Positions 25,686 to 34,621 of a DNA stretch of 64,000 bases are shown one piece after another. Below the pieces are notes generated by a model. It made no database searches, was not told the origin of the DNA, and saw only the letters and a program-made list of their open reading frames with translations. The first letter of the stretch is position 1; every line of letters starts with the position of its first letter. Source of the DNA: Azospirillum sp. 412522 (lineage in GTDB: Bacteria > Pseudomonadota > Alphaproteobacteria > Azospirillales > Azospirillaceae); contig NZ_RWIJ01000017.1 of NCBI RefSeq assembly GCF_019805165.1, positions 1-64,000 of the forward strand, written 5' to 3'. Position numbers and translations under genes: made by a program.

Positions 25686-26348
25686 ATGATGGCAGACAGT
25701 TTGGCGGACAATTCCGGAGCCTCACCCGCGCGCAACGTCCTGCGCCGCCGGCTGGAACGTCAGGATGTCGCCGCCAACCGCTATCATGACCGCCGGCTGG
25801 GGGCGGAGGTCGTCAACATCGTCGTCGGCGGCTGCGTCGTCACCGACGACCCGAACGTCGTCATCACCACCACGCTGGGCTCCTGCGTCGCCGCCTGCCT
25901 GTACGATCCGGTGGCGGAGATCGGCGGGATGAACCATTTCCTGCTGCCCGACGCCGGAACCGACACGCTGTCGCTGTCGTCGCGCTACGGCGCCACGGCG
26001 ATGGAGCATCTGATCAACCGGCTGCTGGCGGTCACCGGCCGGCGCGACCGGCTGCGCGCCAAGCTGTTCGGCGGCGCCAACGTCAATCTGAACACGCTGC
26101 GCACCGCCAACATCGGCCAGCGCAACGTCGAGTTCGTGATGGATTATCTGGCGACGGAGGGCATCCCCACCGTCAGCTGGGACGTCGGCGGCGTCAGCCC
26201 GCGGGCCGTGCGCTTCTTCCCCACCAGCGGGCGCAGCCAGCGCCGGCTGATCGGCGACGAGACGCTGCACGACATCGCCCGCAACGAGTCGTCCTATATG
26301 GAACATCTGGGCCGGACGCGGATCGAAGGCGACGTCGAGCTGTTCTGA
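25686..26348 (+). CDS. cheD: Chemoreceptor glutamine deamidase CheD
   Basis: A 220-residue CheD. The catalytic triad can be placed: Cys67 in TTTLGSCVAACLYD, His84 in GGMNHFLLPD, and Thr61 six residues before the Cys, the same spacing as in the Thermotoga enzyme. The segment KLFGGANVN is also conserved. It deamidates receptor glutamines and can bind CheC/CheY. The N-terminal 35 residues are an extension relative to the short family form. It stands alone rather than inside a che operon, which is common in genomes with many receptors. Start ATG ATG at 25686/25689 is ambiguous by one codon. Confidence 0.93.
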   Translation: MMADSLADNSGASPARNVLRRRLERQDVAANRYHDRRLGAEVVNIVVGGCVVTDDPNVVITTTLGSCVAACLYDPVAEIGGMNHFLLPDAGTDTLSLSSRYGATAMEHLINRLLAVTGRRDRLRAKLFGGANVNLNTLRTANIGQRNVEFVMDYLATEGIPTVSWDVGGVSPRAVRFFPTSGRSQRRLIGDETLHDIARNESSYMEHLGRTRIEGDVELF

Positions 26349-26424
26349 TAGGCTCGACCGGCGGCGTTTCCATCCGGCATTTGACCGCAGCGCCGCCGCC
26401 CGCCGTCCTTCCGCGGAGCCCTTC

Positions 26425-27405
26425 ATGGCCGACACGCTGTTCCGGATCGCCACCTTCAACCTGGAAAACCTGGACGACGATGCCGACGAGCCGCCCTTCG
26501 AGGCGCGGATCGCCACGCTCCGCCCGCAACTGGAGCGGCTGGAGGCCGACATCCTCTGCCTGCAGGAGGTCGACGCCCAGCACCCGGTGAAGAGCGAGCC
26601 GCGGACCTTGCGCGCCCTGACCCGTCTGCTGGAGGGCACGCGCTATGCCGGCTATCACGTCACCGCCGGTGATGCCGAGTCGCCGGCCGACCGCCACAAT
26701 CCGGTGATCGTCAGCCGCTGGCCGATCAAGGCGGCGCGGCTGCTGCGCCATCAGCTGGTGCCGCCGGCCCGCGTGCGCCTCGCCACCGCCGATCCGGCGC
26801 CGGAGGGAGAGACGGAGGTCGGCTGGGACCGGCCGGTGCTGCATGCCGAGGTCGAGATGCCGGACGGCCGCATCCTTCATGTCTTCGACCTGCATCTGCG
26901 CGCGCCCATCGCCGCCCCGGTGCCGGGGCAGAAGGCCGGCGCCCAGACCTGGAAGACGGCGGCCGGCTGGGCGGAGGGCTTCTATCTCGCCTCGATCAAG
27001 CGGGCCGGGCAGGCGCTGGAGACCCGCATGGCGGTCGACCGGCTGTTCGACGCCGATCCCGACGCGCTGGTCGTGGTGGCCGGCGACTGCAACGCCGACC
27101 TGGAGCAGACCGCCGTCCGCATCATCCGCGCCGCCCCCGACTTCACCGGCAACCCGGAGCTTGCGAACCGCGTGCTGGAGCCGCTGGAGCAGGCGATCCC
27201 GGAGGAGCGGCGCTACACCGTGCTGCATGGCGGCACGGCGGTGCTGCTCGACCATCTGATGGCTTCGCCCCGGCTGACCGGTTGGTTGCGCGACGTCGCG
27301 ATCCACAACGAGGATCTCACCGACGAGGTCGAGCATGCCGACGAGCCGTCACCGGTGAGCTATCATGCGCCGGTGGTGGCGAGCTTCGCGCTTCCGGCGG
27401 GCTGA
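26425..27405 (+). CDS. Endonuclease/exonuclease/phosphatase-fold protein
   Basis: A 326-residue EEP-superfamily hydrolase. Landmarks in order: FRIATFNLENLDDD (Asn of the metal site), ILCLQEVDAQ (catalytic Glu), PVIVSRWPI, LHVFDLHLRAPI (His), VVVAGDCNADLEQT (Asp-x-Asn) and LLDHLMASP ending in the DH pair. There is no signal peptide, so it is cytoplasmic. The substrate could be a nucleic acid or a phosphoester; members are hard to tell apart. It follows cheD by 76 bp on the same strand, and a functional link is not evident. Confidence 0.85.
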   Translation: MADTLFRIATFNLENLDDDADEPPFEARIATLRPQLERLEADILCLQEVDAQHPVKSEPRTLRALTRLLEGTRYAGYHVTAGDAESPADRHNPVIVSRWPIKAARLLRHQLVPPARVRLATADPAPEGETEVGWDRPVLHAEVEMPDGRILHVFDLHLRAPIAAPVPGQKAGAQTWKTAAGWAEGFYLASIKRAGQALETRMAVDRLFDADPDALVVVAGDCNADLEQTAVRIIRAAPDFTGNPELANRVLEPLEQAIPEERRYTVLHGGTAVLLDHLMASPRLTGWLRDVAIHNEDLTDEVEHADEPSPVSYHAPVVASFALPAG

Positions 27406-27503
27406 CCGGGGATAAAGACGCTGGATTCGGCAGGGCGCTTGGTGGACAACAGCGTCTTCGGGAATTCTGCGGCGCTTCGGTAAGCGCCATTCAGGGAGAC
27501 AGC

Positions 27504-27866
27504 ATGTTCACTGCCGCCAGCTTCCGCGTCGGCGACCGCGTGACGATCCGCAGCGGCCAGTCCATTCCGCAATCCATCGCCACGGTGGAGCGCTACACCG
27601 ATGGCGGGCGCTGCATGGTGCTGTCCGACGGCAGCGAATGGCGGGCCGACGGCCGCCGGCAGTGGGGCTTCCGCGGCAGCTACTACAAGGGTCCGGTGGT
27701 CGAGCCGTTCGAGCCGGGCGACGACGACTTCGTCGCCCGGCGCCGCGTCATCGGCGCGCTGCGCAAATTCGGCGATGGGCTGACGATGGACTCAGCCCTG
27801 AGCACCGAGGCGTTGCAGCGGATCCTGGAAGCGGTGGACAAGGAAAAGGCCGCGGCGGCGAAGTAG
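27504..27866 (+). CDS. Small hypothetical protein with SH3/KOW-like N-terminus
   Basis: A 120-residue soluble protein. The first 60 residues (FRVGDRVTIRSGQSIPQSIATVERYTDGG...) have the beta-strand rhythm of a small barrel such as a KOW or SH3-like domain; the C-terminal half is helical and charged. I recognise no named family. The ATG at 27504 follows AGGGAGA; the frame remains open far upstream but that part overlaps the preceding gene and lacks a ribosome site. A bidirectional terminator follows 24 bp after the stop. Confidence 0.75.
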   Translation: MFTAASFRVGDRVTIRSGQSIPQSIATVERYTDGGRCMVLSDGSEWRADGRRQWGFRGSYYKGPVVEPFEPGDDDFVARRRVIGALRKFGDGLTMDSALSTEALQRILEAVDKEKAAAAK

Positions 27867-27890
27867 GTTCGTCCCCTCTCGAACAGCAGG

Positions 27891-27926
27891 AAAAGCCGGC
27901 GGCCCCTCGCGGGACCGCCGGCTTTT
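27891..27926. terminator. Bidirectional Rho-independent terminator
   Basis: Perfect 12-bp arms AAAAGCCGGCGG (27891-27902) and CCGCCGGCTTTT (27915-27926) with a 12-base loop and T-runs on both strands. It separates the small hypothetical gene from the convergent ahpF. Confidence 0.92.
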
Positions 27927-27944
27927 TTCTCTACCTCGAACCGT

Positions 27945-29540
27945 TCACTCCGCGGCGATGGTCTCGCGCACGGCTTCCTCGGCGGGAACGGTGCGGATCA
28001 GGTGGTCGAAGGCGGCCAGCGACGCCTTGGCACCTTCGCCCATGGCGATGACGATCTGCTTGAACGGCACCGTCGTCGCATCGCCGGCGGCGAAGACGCC
28101 GGGCAACGAGGTCTGGCCGCGGTTGTCCACCTCGATCTCGCCGCGCGGGGTCAGGGCCAGCGTGCCCTTCAGCCACTCGGTGTTCGGCACCAGACCGATC
28201 TGCACGAAGATGCCTTCCAGCTCCACCCGCTTCAGCTCGCCGCCGTTGCGGTCCTTGTAGGACAGGCCGACGACCCTGTTGCCATCGCCATGCACCTCGG
28301 TGGTCTGGGCCGAGAGGATGACGGTGACGTTGGACAGGCTGTGCAGCTTGCGCTGCAACACCGCGTCGGCGCGCAACTGACTGTCGAACTCGATCAGCGT
28401 GACGTGCGAGACGATGCCGGCGAGGTCGATGGCCGCCTCGACGCCGGAGTTGCCGCCGCCGATCACCGCCACGCGCTTGCCCTTGAACAGCGGGCCGTCG
28501 CAGTGCGGGCAGTAGGCGACGCCCTTGTTGCGGTATTCCGCCTCGCCCGGGACATTCATCGAGCGCCAGCGGGCGCCGGTCGACAGCACCACCGTGCGGG
28601 ACTTCAGCGAGGCGCCGCTCGCCAGCTTCACCTCGATCAGACCGCCTTCCTGGGAGGCCGGCACCAGGGCGGTGGCGGTCTGCAGGTTCATCACGTCGAC
28701 CTCATAGTCCTTGACGTGCTGCTCCAGCGCCGCGGCCAGCTTCGGCCCCTCGGTGTGGGAGACCGAGATGAAGTTCTCGATCGCCATGGTGTCGAGCACC
28801 TGGCCGCCGAACCGCTCGGCCGCCACGCCGGTGCGGATGCCCTTGCGGGCGGCGTAGATGGCGGCCGCGGCGCCGGCCGGGCCGCCGCCGATCACCAGCA
28901 CCTCGAACGGCGCCTTGGTCTTGATCTTCTCGGCGGCTCGGGCGACGGCGCCGGTATCCAGCTTGGCGACGATCTGCGCCACGTCCATCCGCCCCTGGGC
29001 GAAGGGCTCGCCGTTCAGGAAGACGGTGGGGACGGCCATCACCTGACGCTGCTCGACCTCCTGCTGGAACAGCGCGCCGTCGATGGCGACATGCTTGACC
29101 CGCGGGTTCAGCGCGCTCATCAGGTTCAGCGCCTGGACCACGTCCGGGCAGTTCTGGCAGGTCAGCGAGAAGTAGGTCTCGAAGCGGAAATCACCGTCCA
29201 GGTTGCGGATCTGCTCCAGCAGCTCCTCGGATTCCTTGGACGGGTGGCCGCCGACCTGGAGCAGCGCCAGGACCAGGGAGTTGAACTCGTGGCCCATCGG
29301 CAGGCCGGCGAAGGTGACGCCGATGTCGCTGCCGTCGCGGACGATGGCGAAGGAGGGCCGGCGGGGGTCGGCGCCGTTGCGGTCGAGCGAGATCCGGTCC
29401 GACAGCGAGGCGATATCCTCCAGCAGGCCCAGCATCTCCTGCGACTTCGCGCCCTCGTCCAGCGACGCCACCAGCGTGATCGGGTGGGTGATGCGCTCCA
29501 GATAGGCCTTCAACTGCGTCTTCAGATTGGCGTCCAGCAT
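27945..29540 (-). CDS. ahpF: Alkyl hydroperoxide reductase subunit F (NADH:peroxiredoxin reductase)
   Basis: A 531-residue flavoprotein of normal length. The N-terminal tandem thioredoxin-fold part has the redox pair in TCQNCPDVVQ; the FAD part starts VLVIGGGPAGAAAAIYAARKG; the second redox pair is in YCPHCDGPLFKGK; the NAD(P) site is VAVIGGGNSGVEAA; and the FAD C-terminal motif is FAAGDATTVP. It passes electrons from NADH to AhpC. The ATG at 29540 gives the canonical MLDANLKTQLKAYLERI start; an earlier in-frame ATG lacks support. It lies downstream of ahpC on the same strand but 446 bp away. Confidence 0.95.
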   Translation of the reverse strand: MLDANLKTQLKAYLERITHPITLVASLDEGAKSQEMLGLLEDIASLSDRISLDRNGADPRRPSFAIVRDGSDIGVTFAGLPMGHEFNSLVLALLQVGGHPSKESEELLEQIRNLDGDFRFETYFSLTCQNCPDVVQALNLMSALNPRVKHVAIDGALFQQEVEQRQVMAVPTVFLNGEPFAQGRMDVAQIVAKLDTGAVARAAEKIKTKAPFEVLVIGGGPAGAAAAIYAARKGIRTGVAAERFGGQVLDTMAIENFISVSHTEGPKLAAALEQHVKDYEVDVMNLQTATALVPASQEGGLIEVKLASGASLKSRTVVLSTGARWRSMNVPGEAEYRNKGVAYCPHCDGPLFKGKRVAVIGGGNSGVEAAIDLAGIVSHVTLIEFDSQLRADAVLQRKLHSLSNVTVILSAQTTEVHGDGNRVVGLSYKDRNGGELKRVELEGIFVQIGLVPNTEWLKGTLALTPRGEIEVDNRGQTSLPGVFAAGDATTVPFKQIVIAMGEGAKASLAAFDHLIRTVPAEEAVRETIAAE

Positions 29541-29986
29541 GGCTTTCGTTCCCAACGTCTCGTGTCCGGGGCGGATCGCCTGCATCATGTCGCGGCGGTC
29601 CGGGCGGAAAATGGATGGCCCGAGCAGGAAGAGCCGGTCGGGCGGACGGTCTGGTTTTGAAACAGTGAAACGGTCCGAACGTCATCGTCCTCCCCGCGCA
29701 GGCGGGGATCCAAGTGGGGATGTGGACTTCGAAAAAGACTGCGACAAAATGCGCGGCCAAAACGCACGGTTGGGTGCCCACCTTCGCGGGGATGGGGAAA
29801 CCGATGACGGGACCTTTGGTCGGGGAGGCCTTGAAAGCCGGCCCGAAAACCTGCCTTGCGGCCGGTCCTTTGTTTCAAGGCGGCCTGTCCAAGGGTACTG
29901 CCTGCAAACCCGCCGGAGCGGGGCGGGGACCGGCCGGAGCCGGCCCCCGATCCTTAGGCTTCCTCTGGGATTTCCCTTGGGAAACC
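29541..29986. other. Non-coding gap between ahpC and ahpF
   Basis: This 446-bp gap contains a repeat element (29680-29809, listed separately), a GC-rich hairpin near 29927-29950 (GGGGaCCGGC pairing with GCCGGcCCCC) and the symmetrical TTTCCC/GGGAAA at 29971-29984, just beyond the ahpC stop. The latter two may end or stabilise the ahpC message. Long open frames cross the gap, but their translation is the familiar artefact of this repeat class (for example HLDPRLRGEDDDV), so I call no gene. Confidence 0.6.
29680..29809. repeat. About 130-bp intergenic palindromic repeat element
   Basis: The interval is bounded by CGTCATCG (29680) and CGATGACG (ending 29809), perfect inverted ends. Inside each arm is a CCCCGCG-x-AGG-x-GGGG module (TCCCCGCGCAGGCGGGGA on the left; CACCTTCGCGGGGATGGGG on the right). 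This is the style of extragenic repeat scattered through alphaproteobacterial genomes, whose translations give strings such as REGGHP and DPRLRGDD. Only one copy lies in the window, so copy number cannot be shown here. Confidence 0.65.
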
Positions 29987-30550
29987 TTAGATCTTGCCGA
30001 CGAGGTCGAGCGACGGGGCGAGGGTCTTCTCGCCTTCCTGCCACTTGGCCGGGCAGACCTCGCCCGGGTGGGCGGCGACGTACTGGACGGCCTTGATCTT
30101 GCGCAGCAGCTCCTTGGCGTCGCGGCCGACGCCGCCGGCGGTGATCTCGACGATCTGGATCTTGCCGTCCGGATCGACGACGAAGGTGCCGCGGTCGGCC
30201 AGGCCGACTTCCTCGATCAGGACCTCGAAGTTGCGGCTGATCGCCAGCGTCGGGTCGCCGATCATGGTGTAGCCGATCTTGCCGATGGCCGGCGAGGTGT
30301 CGTGCCAGGCCTTGTGGCAGAAGTGGGTGTCGGTCGAGACGCTGTAGACCTCGACGCCCAGCTTCTGGAATTCGGCGTAGTTGTCGGCCAGGTCTTCCAG
30401 CTCCGTCGGGCAGACGAAGGTGAAGTCGGCCGGGTAGAAGAACACGACCGACCACTTGCCCTTCAGGTCGGCGTCGGTCACGTCGATGAACTTGCCGTTC
30501 TTGTACGCGGTCGCCTTGAAGGGCTTAATCTCGCTGTTGATCAAGGACAT
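29987..30550 (-). CDS. ahpC: Alkyl hydroperoxide reductase subunit C (typical 2-Cys peroxiredoxin)
   Basis: A 187-residue peroxiredoxin. Peroxidatic Cys47 is in DFTFVCPTE and resolving Cys166 in HPGEVCPAKW. Length and the start MSLINSEIKPFKA are canonical for AhpC. GGAG lies 7 bp before the ATG at 30550, which settles the start against an open upstream frame. It reduces H2O2 and organic peroxides and is re-reduced by AhpF. It is divergent from oxyR (250 bp apart), the usual arrangement for OxyR control. Confidence 0.96.
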   Translation of the reverse strand: MSLINSEIKPFKATAYKNGKFIDVTDADLKGKWSVVFFYPADFTFVCPTELEDLADNYAEFQKLGVEVYSVSTDTHFCHKAWHDTSPAIGKIGYTMIGDPTLAISRNFEVLIEEVGLADRGTFVVDPDGKIQIVEITAGGVGRDAKELLRKIKAVQYVAAHPGEVCPAKWQEGEKTLAPSLDLVGKI

Positions 30551-30750
30551 TTGTGTTCTCCGATGGGTGCGATGATTTGGTTGTCGCCTCAATCCCTGGT
30601 CGCTGGCCCCGGCCGCTGGCCGTGACATGCCCGACTTAGTGCGGCGCACCGGGTCGAACAAGGGGGCCTGTCATCCGGCCGGGGAGCGGGGCGTCGTTGC
30701 GTTGTCCCGTTGACGAATGGAGGAATACGGGAAATCTGTGATCAAGAGAA

Positions 30751-30787
30751 GTAGAAAATACCAATTGAACTGATCGATAAATCCGAT
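30751..30787. promoter_or_regulatory. OxyR-type tetra-motif operator
   Basis: Two half-operators, GTAGAAAATACCAAT (30751-30765) and ATCGATAAATCCGAT (30773-30787), are separated by 7 bp. Against the E. coli OxyR pattern ATAG-N-T-N3-A-N-CTAT in each half, they match 8 of 11 fixed positions each, with the exact 22-bp repeat of the motif. The right end is 13 bp from the oxyR start codon, so autoregulation is likely. The ahpC start is 200 bp away on the other strand and may use the same site through a long leader. Confidence 0.55.
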
Positions 30788-30800
30788 TACATAACCGGGC

Positions 30801-31712
30801 ATGAAACCGCTCCCCACCCTGCGCCAGCTCCGCTATCTCGTCGCCGTCGTCGACCGCTGCCATTTCGGGCAGGCGGCGGAGGCCTGCCTCGTCAGCCAAT
30901 CGACGCTCAGCGCCGGCTTGCAGGAGCTGGAGGATCTGCTGGGCGCCACTTTGGTGGAGCGCACGCGCCGCTCGGTGCTGCCGACGCCGCTCGGCCGCGA
31001 GATCGCCGAGCGGGCGCGGCAATTGCTGAAGGGGGCGGAGGAGCTGGTGGACATCACCCGTTCGGCCGCCGACCCGATGTCGGGGGCGCTGCACCTGGGG
31101 GTGATCCCGACCATCGGCCCCTTCCTGATCCCCCGCGTAATGCCGGCCCTGCGCGAGACCTTCCCGCGCCTGCGGCTCTACCTGCGCGAGGACCAGACGG
31201 CGCGGCTGCTGGAGCAGCTGAACGCCGGCAAGCTGGATGCGGCGCTGCTGGCCTTGCCCTATCCGATGGGCGACCTGGAGACGGAGGACATCGCCGAGGA
31301 CCGCTTCTCCTTCGTCTGCCCCACCGGCCACCGGCTGGGCGGTGGCGACCCGGTGCAGCCTGTGACGGTCCCGTCGGAGGATCTGCTGCTGCTGGAGGAC
31401 GGGCACTGCCTGCGCGACCATGCCATGGCCGCCTGCGCGCTCGACGCCACGCCGCACAACACCGCCTTCCAGGGCACCAGCCTGCACACGCTGGTGCAGA
31501 TGGTGGCGAACGGGCTGGGGGTGACGCTGCTGCCGCAGATGGCGGTCGATTCCGGCATCCTGCGCGGGCTGGACCTGGCGGTGCGCCCGCTGGCCGGCGA
31601 CCGGCCGGGGCGGCGGATCGCGCTGGCCTGGCGCCGCACCTCGGGACGGAAGGAGACCTTCCAGCGGCTGGCCGAGGCGCTCAGGGCGGAGATGACGCAC
31701 AAGGACGGCTGA
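30801..31712 (+). CDS. oxyR: Peroxide-sensing LysR-type regulator OxyR
   Basis: A 303-residue LysR-family protein. Winged HTH at 1-60 (LRQLRYLVAVVDRCHFGQAAEACLVSQSTLSAGLQELE, recognisable by SQSTLSAGLQELE). The two redox cysteines are Cys203 and Cys212 in LLEDGHCLRDHAMAAC, nine apart exactly as Cys199/Cys208 of E. coli OxyR. It would activate peroxide genes such as the divergent ahpC and perhaps ahpF. The ATG at 30801 follows closely on the operator; no strong Shine-Dalgarno is seen. Confidence 0.95.
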   Translation: MKPLPTLRQLRYLVAVVDRCHFGQAAEACLVSQSTLSAGLQELEDLLGATLVERTRRSVLPTPLGREIAERARQLLKGAEELVDITRSAADPMSGALHLGVIPTIGPFLIPRVMPALRETFPRLRLYLREDQTARLLEQLNAGKLDAALLALPYPMGDLETEDIAEDRFSFVCPTGHRLGGGDPVQPVTVPSEDLLLLEDGHCLRDHAMAACALDATPHNTAFQGTSLHTLVQMVANGLGVTLLPQMAVDSGILRGLDLAVRPLAGDRPGRRIALAWRRTSGRKETFQRLAEALRAEMTHKDG

Positions 31713-31812
31713 CGGGAAGGGCAAGAAAGATTCGCTTGGTCCGGCGGGTGCGAGATGGTTTAAACGGGACGGTTTTTCGCCCGTTCACTCCGCTTTCGGG
31801 ACACCCCGCGTC

Positions 31813-32721
31813 ATGTCCACCGCCAGCACCGACACTGTTTCCGCTCCCCTGTTCGACCGCGTCGCCATCATCGGCATCGGTCTGATCGGTTCTTCCCTGG
31901 CGCGGGCGCTGGCGGAATATGGGATCGCGCGGCAGGTGGTCTGCGCCGACCGCAGTGCCGCGGCCTGCGCCAAGGCGCTGGAGCTGGGCATCGTCGCGGA
32001 GGCCTCCACCGATCCGGCGGCGGCGCTGGCCGGCGCCGATCTGGTGGTGCTGGCGACCCCGGTCGGCAGCTATGCCGCGGTGGGCGAGGCCATTGGGCCG
32101 CTGCTGAAGCGCGGGACCGTCGTCACCGACGTGGGCTCGGTCAAGCAGGCGGCCCTGCGCGACATCGGGCCGCACCTGCCCGACGGCGTCCATCTGATCC
32201 CCGGCCACCCGGTGGCGGGCACCGAGCATTCCGGGCCGGAAGCCGGCTTCGCCACGCTGTTCCAGGGCCGCTGGTGCATCCTGACCCCGCCGCCCGGCGC
32301 CGACCGCCATGCGCTGGAGCGGGTGACCGAGCTGTGGCGCCGCGTCGGCTCCACCGTGGAGATCATGGAGGCCAGCCACCACGACCGCGTGCTGGCGATC
32401 ACCTCGCACCTGCCGCACCTGATCGCCTACACCATCGTCGGCACCGCGTCGGACCTGGAGGAGGACACCAAGTCCGAGGTCATCAAGTTCTCGGCCGGCG
32501 GTTTCCGCGACTTCACCCGAATCGCCGCCAGCGATCCGGTGATGTGGCGCGACATCTTCCTGAACAACCGCGAGGCTGTGCTGGAGATCCTCCAGCGCTT
32601 CACCGAGGATTTGACGGCGCTCCAGCGCTCCATCCGCTGGGGCGAGGGCGAGCAGCTGCAGGACCACTTCACCAAGACCCGCGCTGTGCGGCGGGGGATC
32701 ATCGACGCCAAGCAGGCGTAA
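31813..32721 (+). CDS. tyrC: Prephenate/arogenate dehydrogenase
   Basis: A 302-residue TyrA-family dehydrogenase without chorismate mutase or ACT domain. NAD(P) site VAIIGIGLIGSSLARAL near residue 17, then LATPVGSY, VTDVGSVK, the active-site His region LIPGHPVAGTEHSGPEAGF, and SHLPHLIAYTIVG. The family oxidatively decarboxylates prephenate or arogenate toward tyrosine; the sequence does not let me choose between the substrates. It is followed by a convergent chemoreceptor gene with a 13-bp gap. Start ATG at 31813 gives a 16-residue N-terminal extension before the Rossmann fold. Confidence 0.92.
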   Translation: MSTASTDTVSAPLFDRVAIIGIGLIGSSLARALAEYGIARQVVCADRSAAACAKALELGIVAEASTDPAAALAGADLVVLATPVGSYAAVGEAIGPLLKRGTVVTDVGSVKQAALRDIGPHLPDGVHLIPGHPVAGTEHSGPEAGFATLFQGRWCILTPPPGADRHALERVTELWRRVGSTVEIMEASHHDRVLAITSHLPHLIAYTIVGTASDLEEDTKSEVIKFSAGGFRDFTRIAASDPVMWRDIFLNNREAVLEILQRFTEDLTALQRSIRWGEGEQLQDHFTKTRAVRRGIIDAKQA

Positions 32722-32734
32722 GGGGAAGGGCTTC

Positions 32735-34432
32735 CTACGAGGCCCGCAGCGCCCCCAGGAACCCGTCCACCTCCTGCCGCATCCGTCCCGCATCGCCGGT
32801 GACCGTGTCGACCGATCGCACCATCACGCCGCTCGCCTGTTCGGCGGACGCGGCGGCGGCGGTGACGGCGGCGATGTTGTCGGAGACGGTGCGGGTGCCG
32901 TCGGCGGCGTCCTGGATGTTGGCGGCGATCTCGCCCACCGCGGCGGTCTGCTGTTCGACCGCGGCGGCGACCTCGCCAGCGATCTCGTTCAGGCGGGCGA
33001 TGGTGCGGGCGACGGCGCCGATGGTGTCGACCGCCGTGCCCGACGCGCTCTGGATCTCGGCGATGCGGGCCTGGATCTCGGCGGTGGCCTTGGCGGTCTG
33101 GCCGGCGAGCTGCTTCACCTCGCTGGCGACGACGGCAAAACCCTTGCCGGCCTCGCCGGCGCGGGCGGCCTCGATGGTCGCGTTCAGCGCCAGCAGGTTG
33201 GTCTGGCCGGCGATGCCGGAAATCATGTCCACCACCTTGCCGATCTCCTCCGCCGCCTCGGCGAGGCTGCCCATCACCGCGGTGCCGCGTTCGGCGTCGC
33301 GGGTGGCGTCGGCGGCGATGCCGGCGGAATCGGCCACCAGCTGGGCGATGCCGGTGAAGCTGGCCGACAGTTCGGCGGTGGCGGCGGCGACGCTGTCGAC
33401 GTTGGCCGACGCGCGGCCGGCGGCCGACGACACCGCGTCGGAATGGCGCGCCGTCTCGGCGGCGCCTTCCGCCATCGCGGATGAGGCTGCTGCCATCTCG
33501 GCGGTGGAGGACGACAGCGCTTCGACAAGGCGCTTCACCGTCGCCTCGAAACCGTCGGCAAGATTGCGCAGCTCGCGGCGGCGCTCCTCGGCGGCGGCGG
33601 ACTTCAGCCGTTCCTGCTCCTGCTGGAGGCGTTCGGTGTCGAGCATGGTGTCGCGGAAGACGCGGGCGGCGGTCGCCATGCGGCCGATCTCGTCGCCGCG
33701 GCCCTCTTCGAAACTGGCGGTGAAGTCGCGGGCGGCCAGCCGTTCCAAGGCGCTCGCCACGTCCAGGATCGGGCGGGAGATGCCGCGCACCAGCACGGCG
33801 CCGAAGCCGAGCGCCAGCAGGGTGCACAGCGTCACCCCGCCCAGTACCATGCCGTGGGCGCTGTTGTAGACCGCGGCCCCCTGGTCGGCGACTGTGCCGG
33901 CGTCGGCCATGGTGCCTTCGACCAGAGCGTCCAAGGCCTCCTGCACGCGGGTGAAGGCGACGGCGCTCGGGCGTTTGAAGACGCTGACGGCGGATTGGGC
34001 ATTGCCGTCGCGGGCTTGGGCGCGCACCCGCTCGGCCGCGGCGGTATAGGCGGTCCAGGCCTCGTCGAAGGCAGCCAGCCGGGCGGCACCCTCGCCGGCG
34101 GTGAAGCGGGACCCGGCGGCCTGGCGGCGGGCCGTCACCTCGGCCACCGCCTCGGTCCAGCCCTTCTCCGCCTGGTTCACCTGCATCTCGTTGGTGGCGA
34201 GCGCGTAGGCGGCCTCGGCGATGCGGTGGCTTTGCGCGGCAGAGGTCAGTTGACCGGCCAGCTGGGTTGATGGCAGCGAGCGGCTGCGCATCGTTTCGGC
34301 GGCATTGTTTAGGATTTCGAGCCGGCTCAGCGTGAAAACCCCGAAGGCGCCGGCCATCACCACGGTGCCCAGCACCGCGACAATGATCTTGGCACGGATG
34401 GTCAGTCGTCCGAATGCCCGAATTTTAGCCAT
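32735..34432 (-). CDS. Methyl-accepting chemotaxis protein
   Basis: A 565-residue chemoreceptor. First membrane segment near residues 12-32 (AKIIVAVLGTVVMAGAFGVF), a periplasmic four-helix-type sensor of about 160 residues, second membrane segment (MVLGGVTLCTLLALGFGAVLV), HAMP, and the signalling domain with the regular tip NATIEAARAGEAGKGFAVVASEVKQLA. No C-terminal pentapeptide for CheR/CheB tethering is seen; the protein ends GFLGALRAS. ATG 34432 is favoured because it directly precedes a charged-then-hydrophobic start typical of receptors. The ligand is unknown. Confidence 0.93.
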   Translation of the reverse strand: MAKIRAFGRLTIRAKIIVAVLGTVVMAGAFGVFTLSRLEILNNAAETMRSRSLPSTQLAGQLTSAAQSHRIAEAAYALATNEMQVNQAEKGWTEAVAEVTARRQAAGSRFTAGEGAARLAAFDEAWTAYTAAAERVRAQARDGNAQSAVSVFKRPSAVAFTRVQEALDALVEGTMADAGTVADQGAAVYNSAHGMVLGGVTLCTLLALGFGAVLVRGISRPILDVASALERLAARDFTASFEEGRGDEIGRMATAARVFRDTMLDTERLQQEQERLKSAAAEERRRELRNLADGFEATVKRLVEALSSSTAEMAAASSAMAEGAAETARHSDAVSSAAGRASANVDSVAAATAELSASFTGIAQLVADSAGIAADATRDAERGTAVMGSLAEAAEEIGKVVDMISGIAGQTNLLALNATIEAARAGEAGKGFAVVASEVKQLAGQTAKATAEIQARIAEIQSASGTAVDTIGAVARTIARLNEIAGEVAAAVEQQTAAVGEIAANIQDAADGTRTVSDNIAAVTAAAASAEQASGVMVRSVDTVTGDAGRMRQEVDGFLGALRAS

Positions 34433-34621
34433 TTTGCCCGCATCCCCGCCAAGTCCCCGGCAAGACGACGGCCCGCCCGAAGGGAGTGTTCGACCCCCAA
34501 TCTTACTAATCCGAATGTTTAAAATTATCAACGCGGAAGGTGAGTGAATTCGTCGGAAATCCAAAGGGTCGGGCAATGGTCACAGGCTTGGGCTTGCAGG
34601 GGAATGAGGGGACGCCCAAAA

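Noticed and set aside
29585..30000. Possible proteins encoded in the ahpC-ahpF gap
   Set aside because: The translations contain the familiar artefact strings of dispersed repeats (REGGHP, DPRLRGEDD). No ribosome site or codon bias supports a gene.
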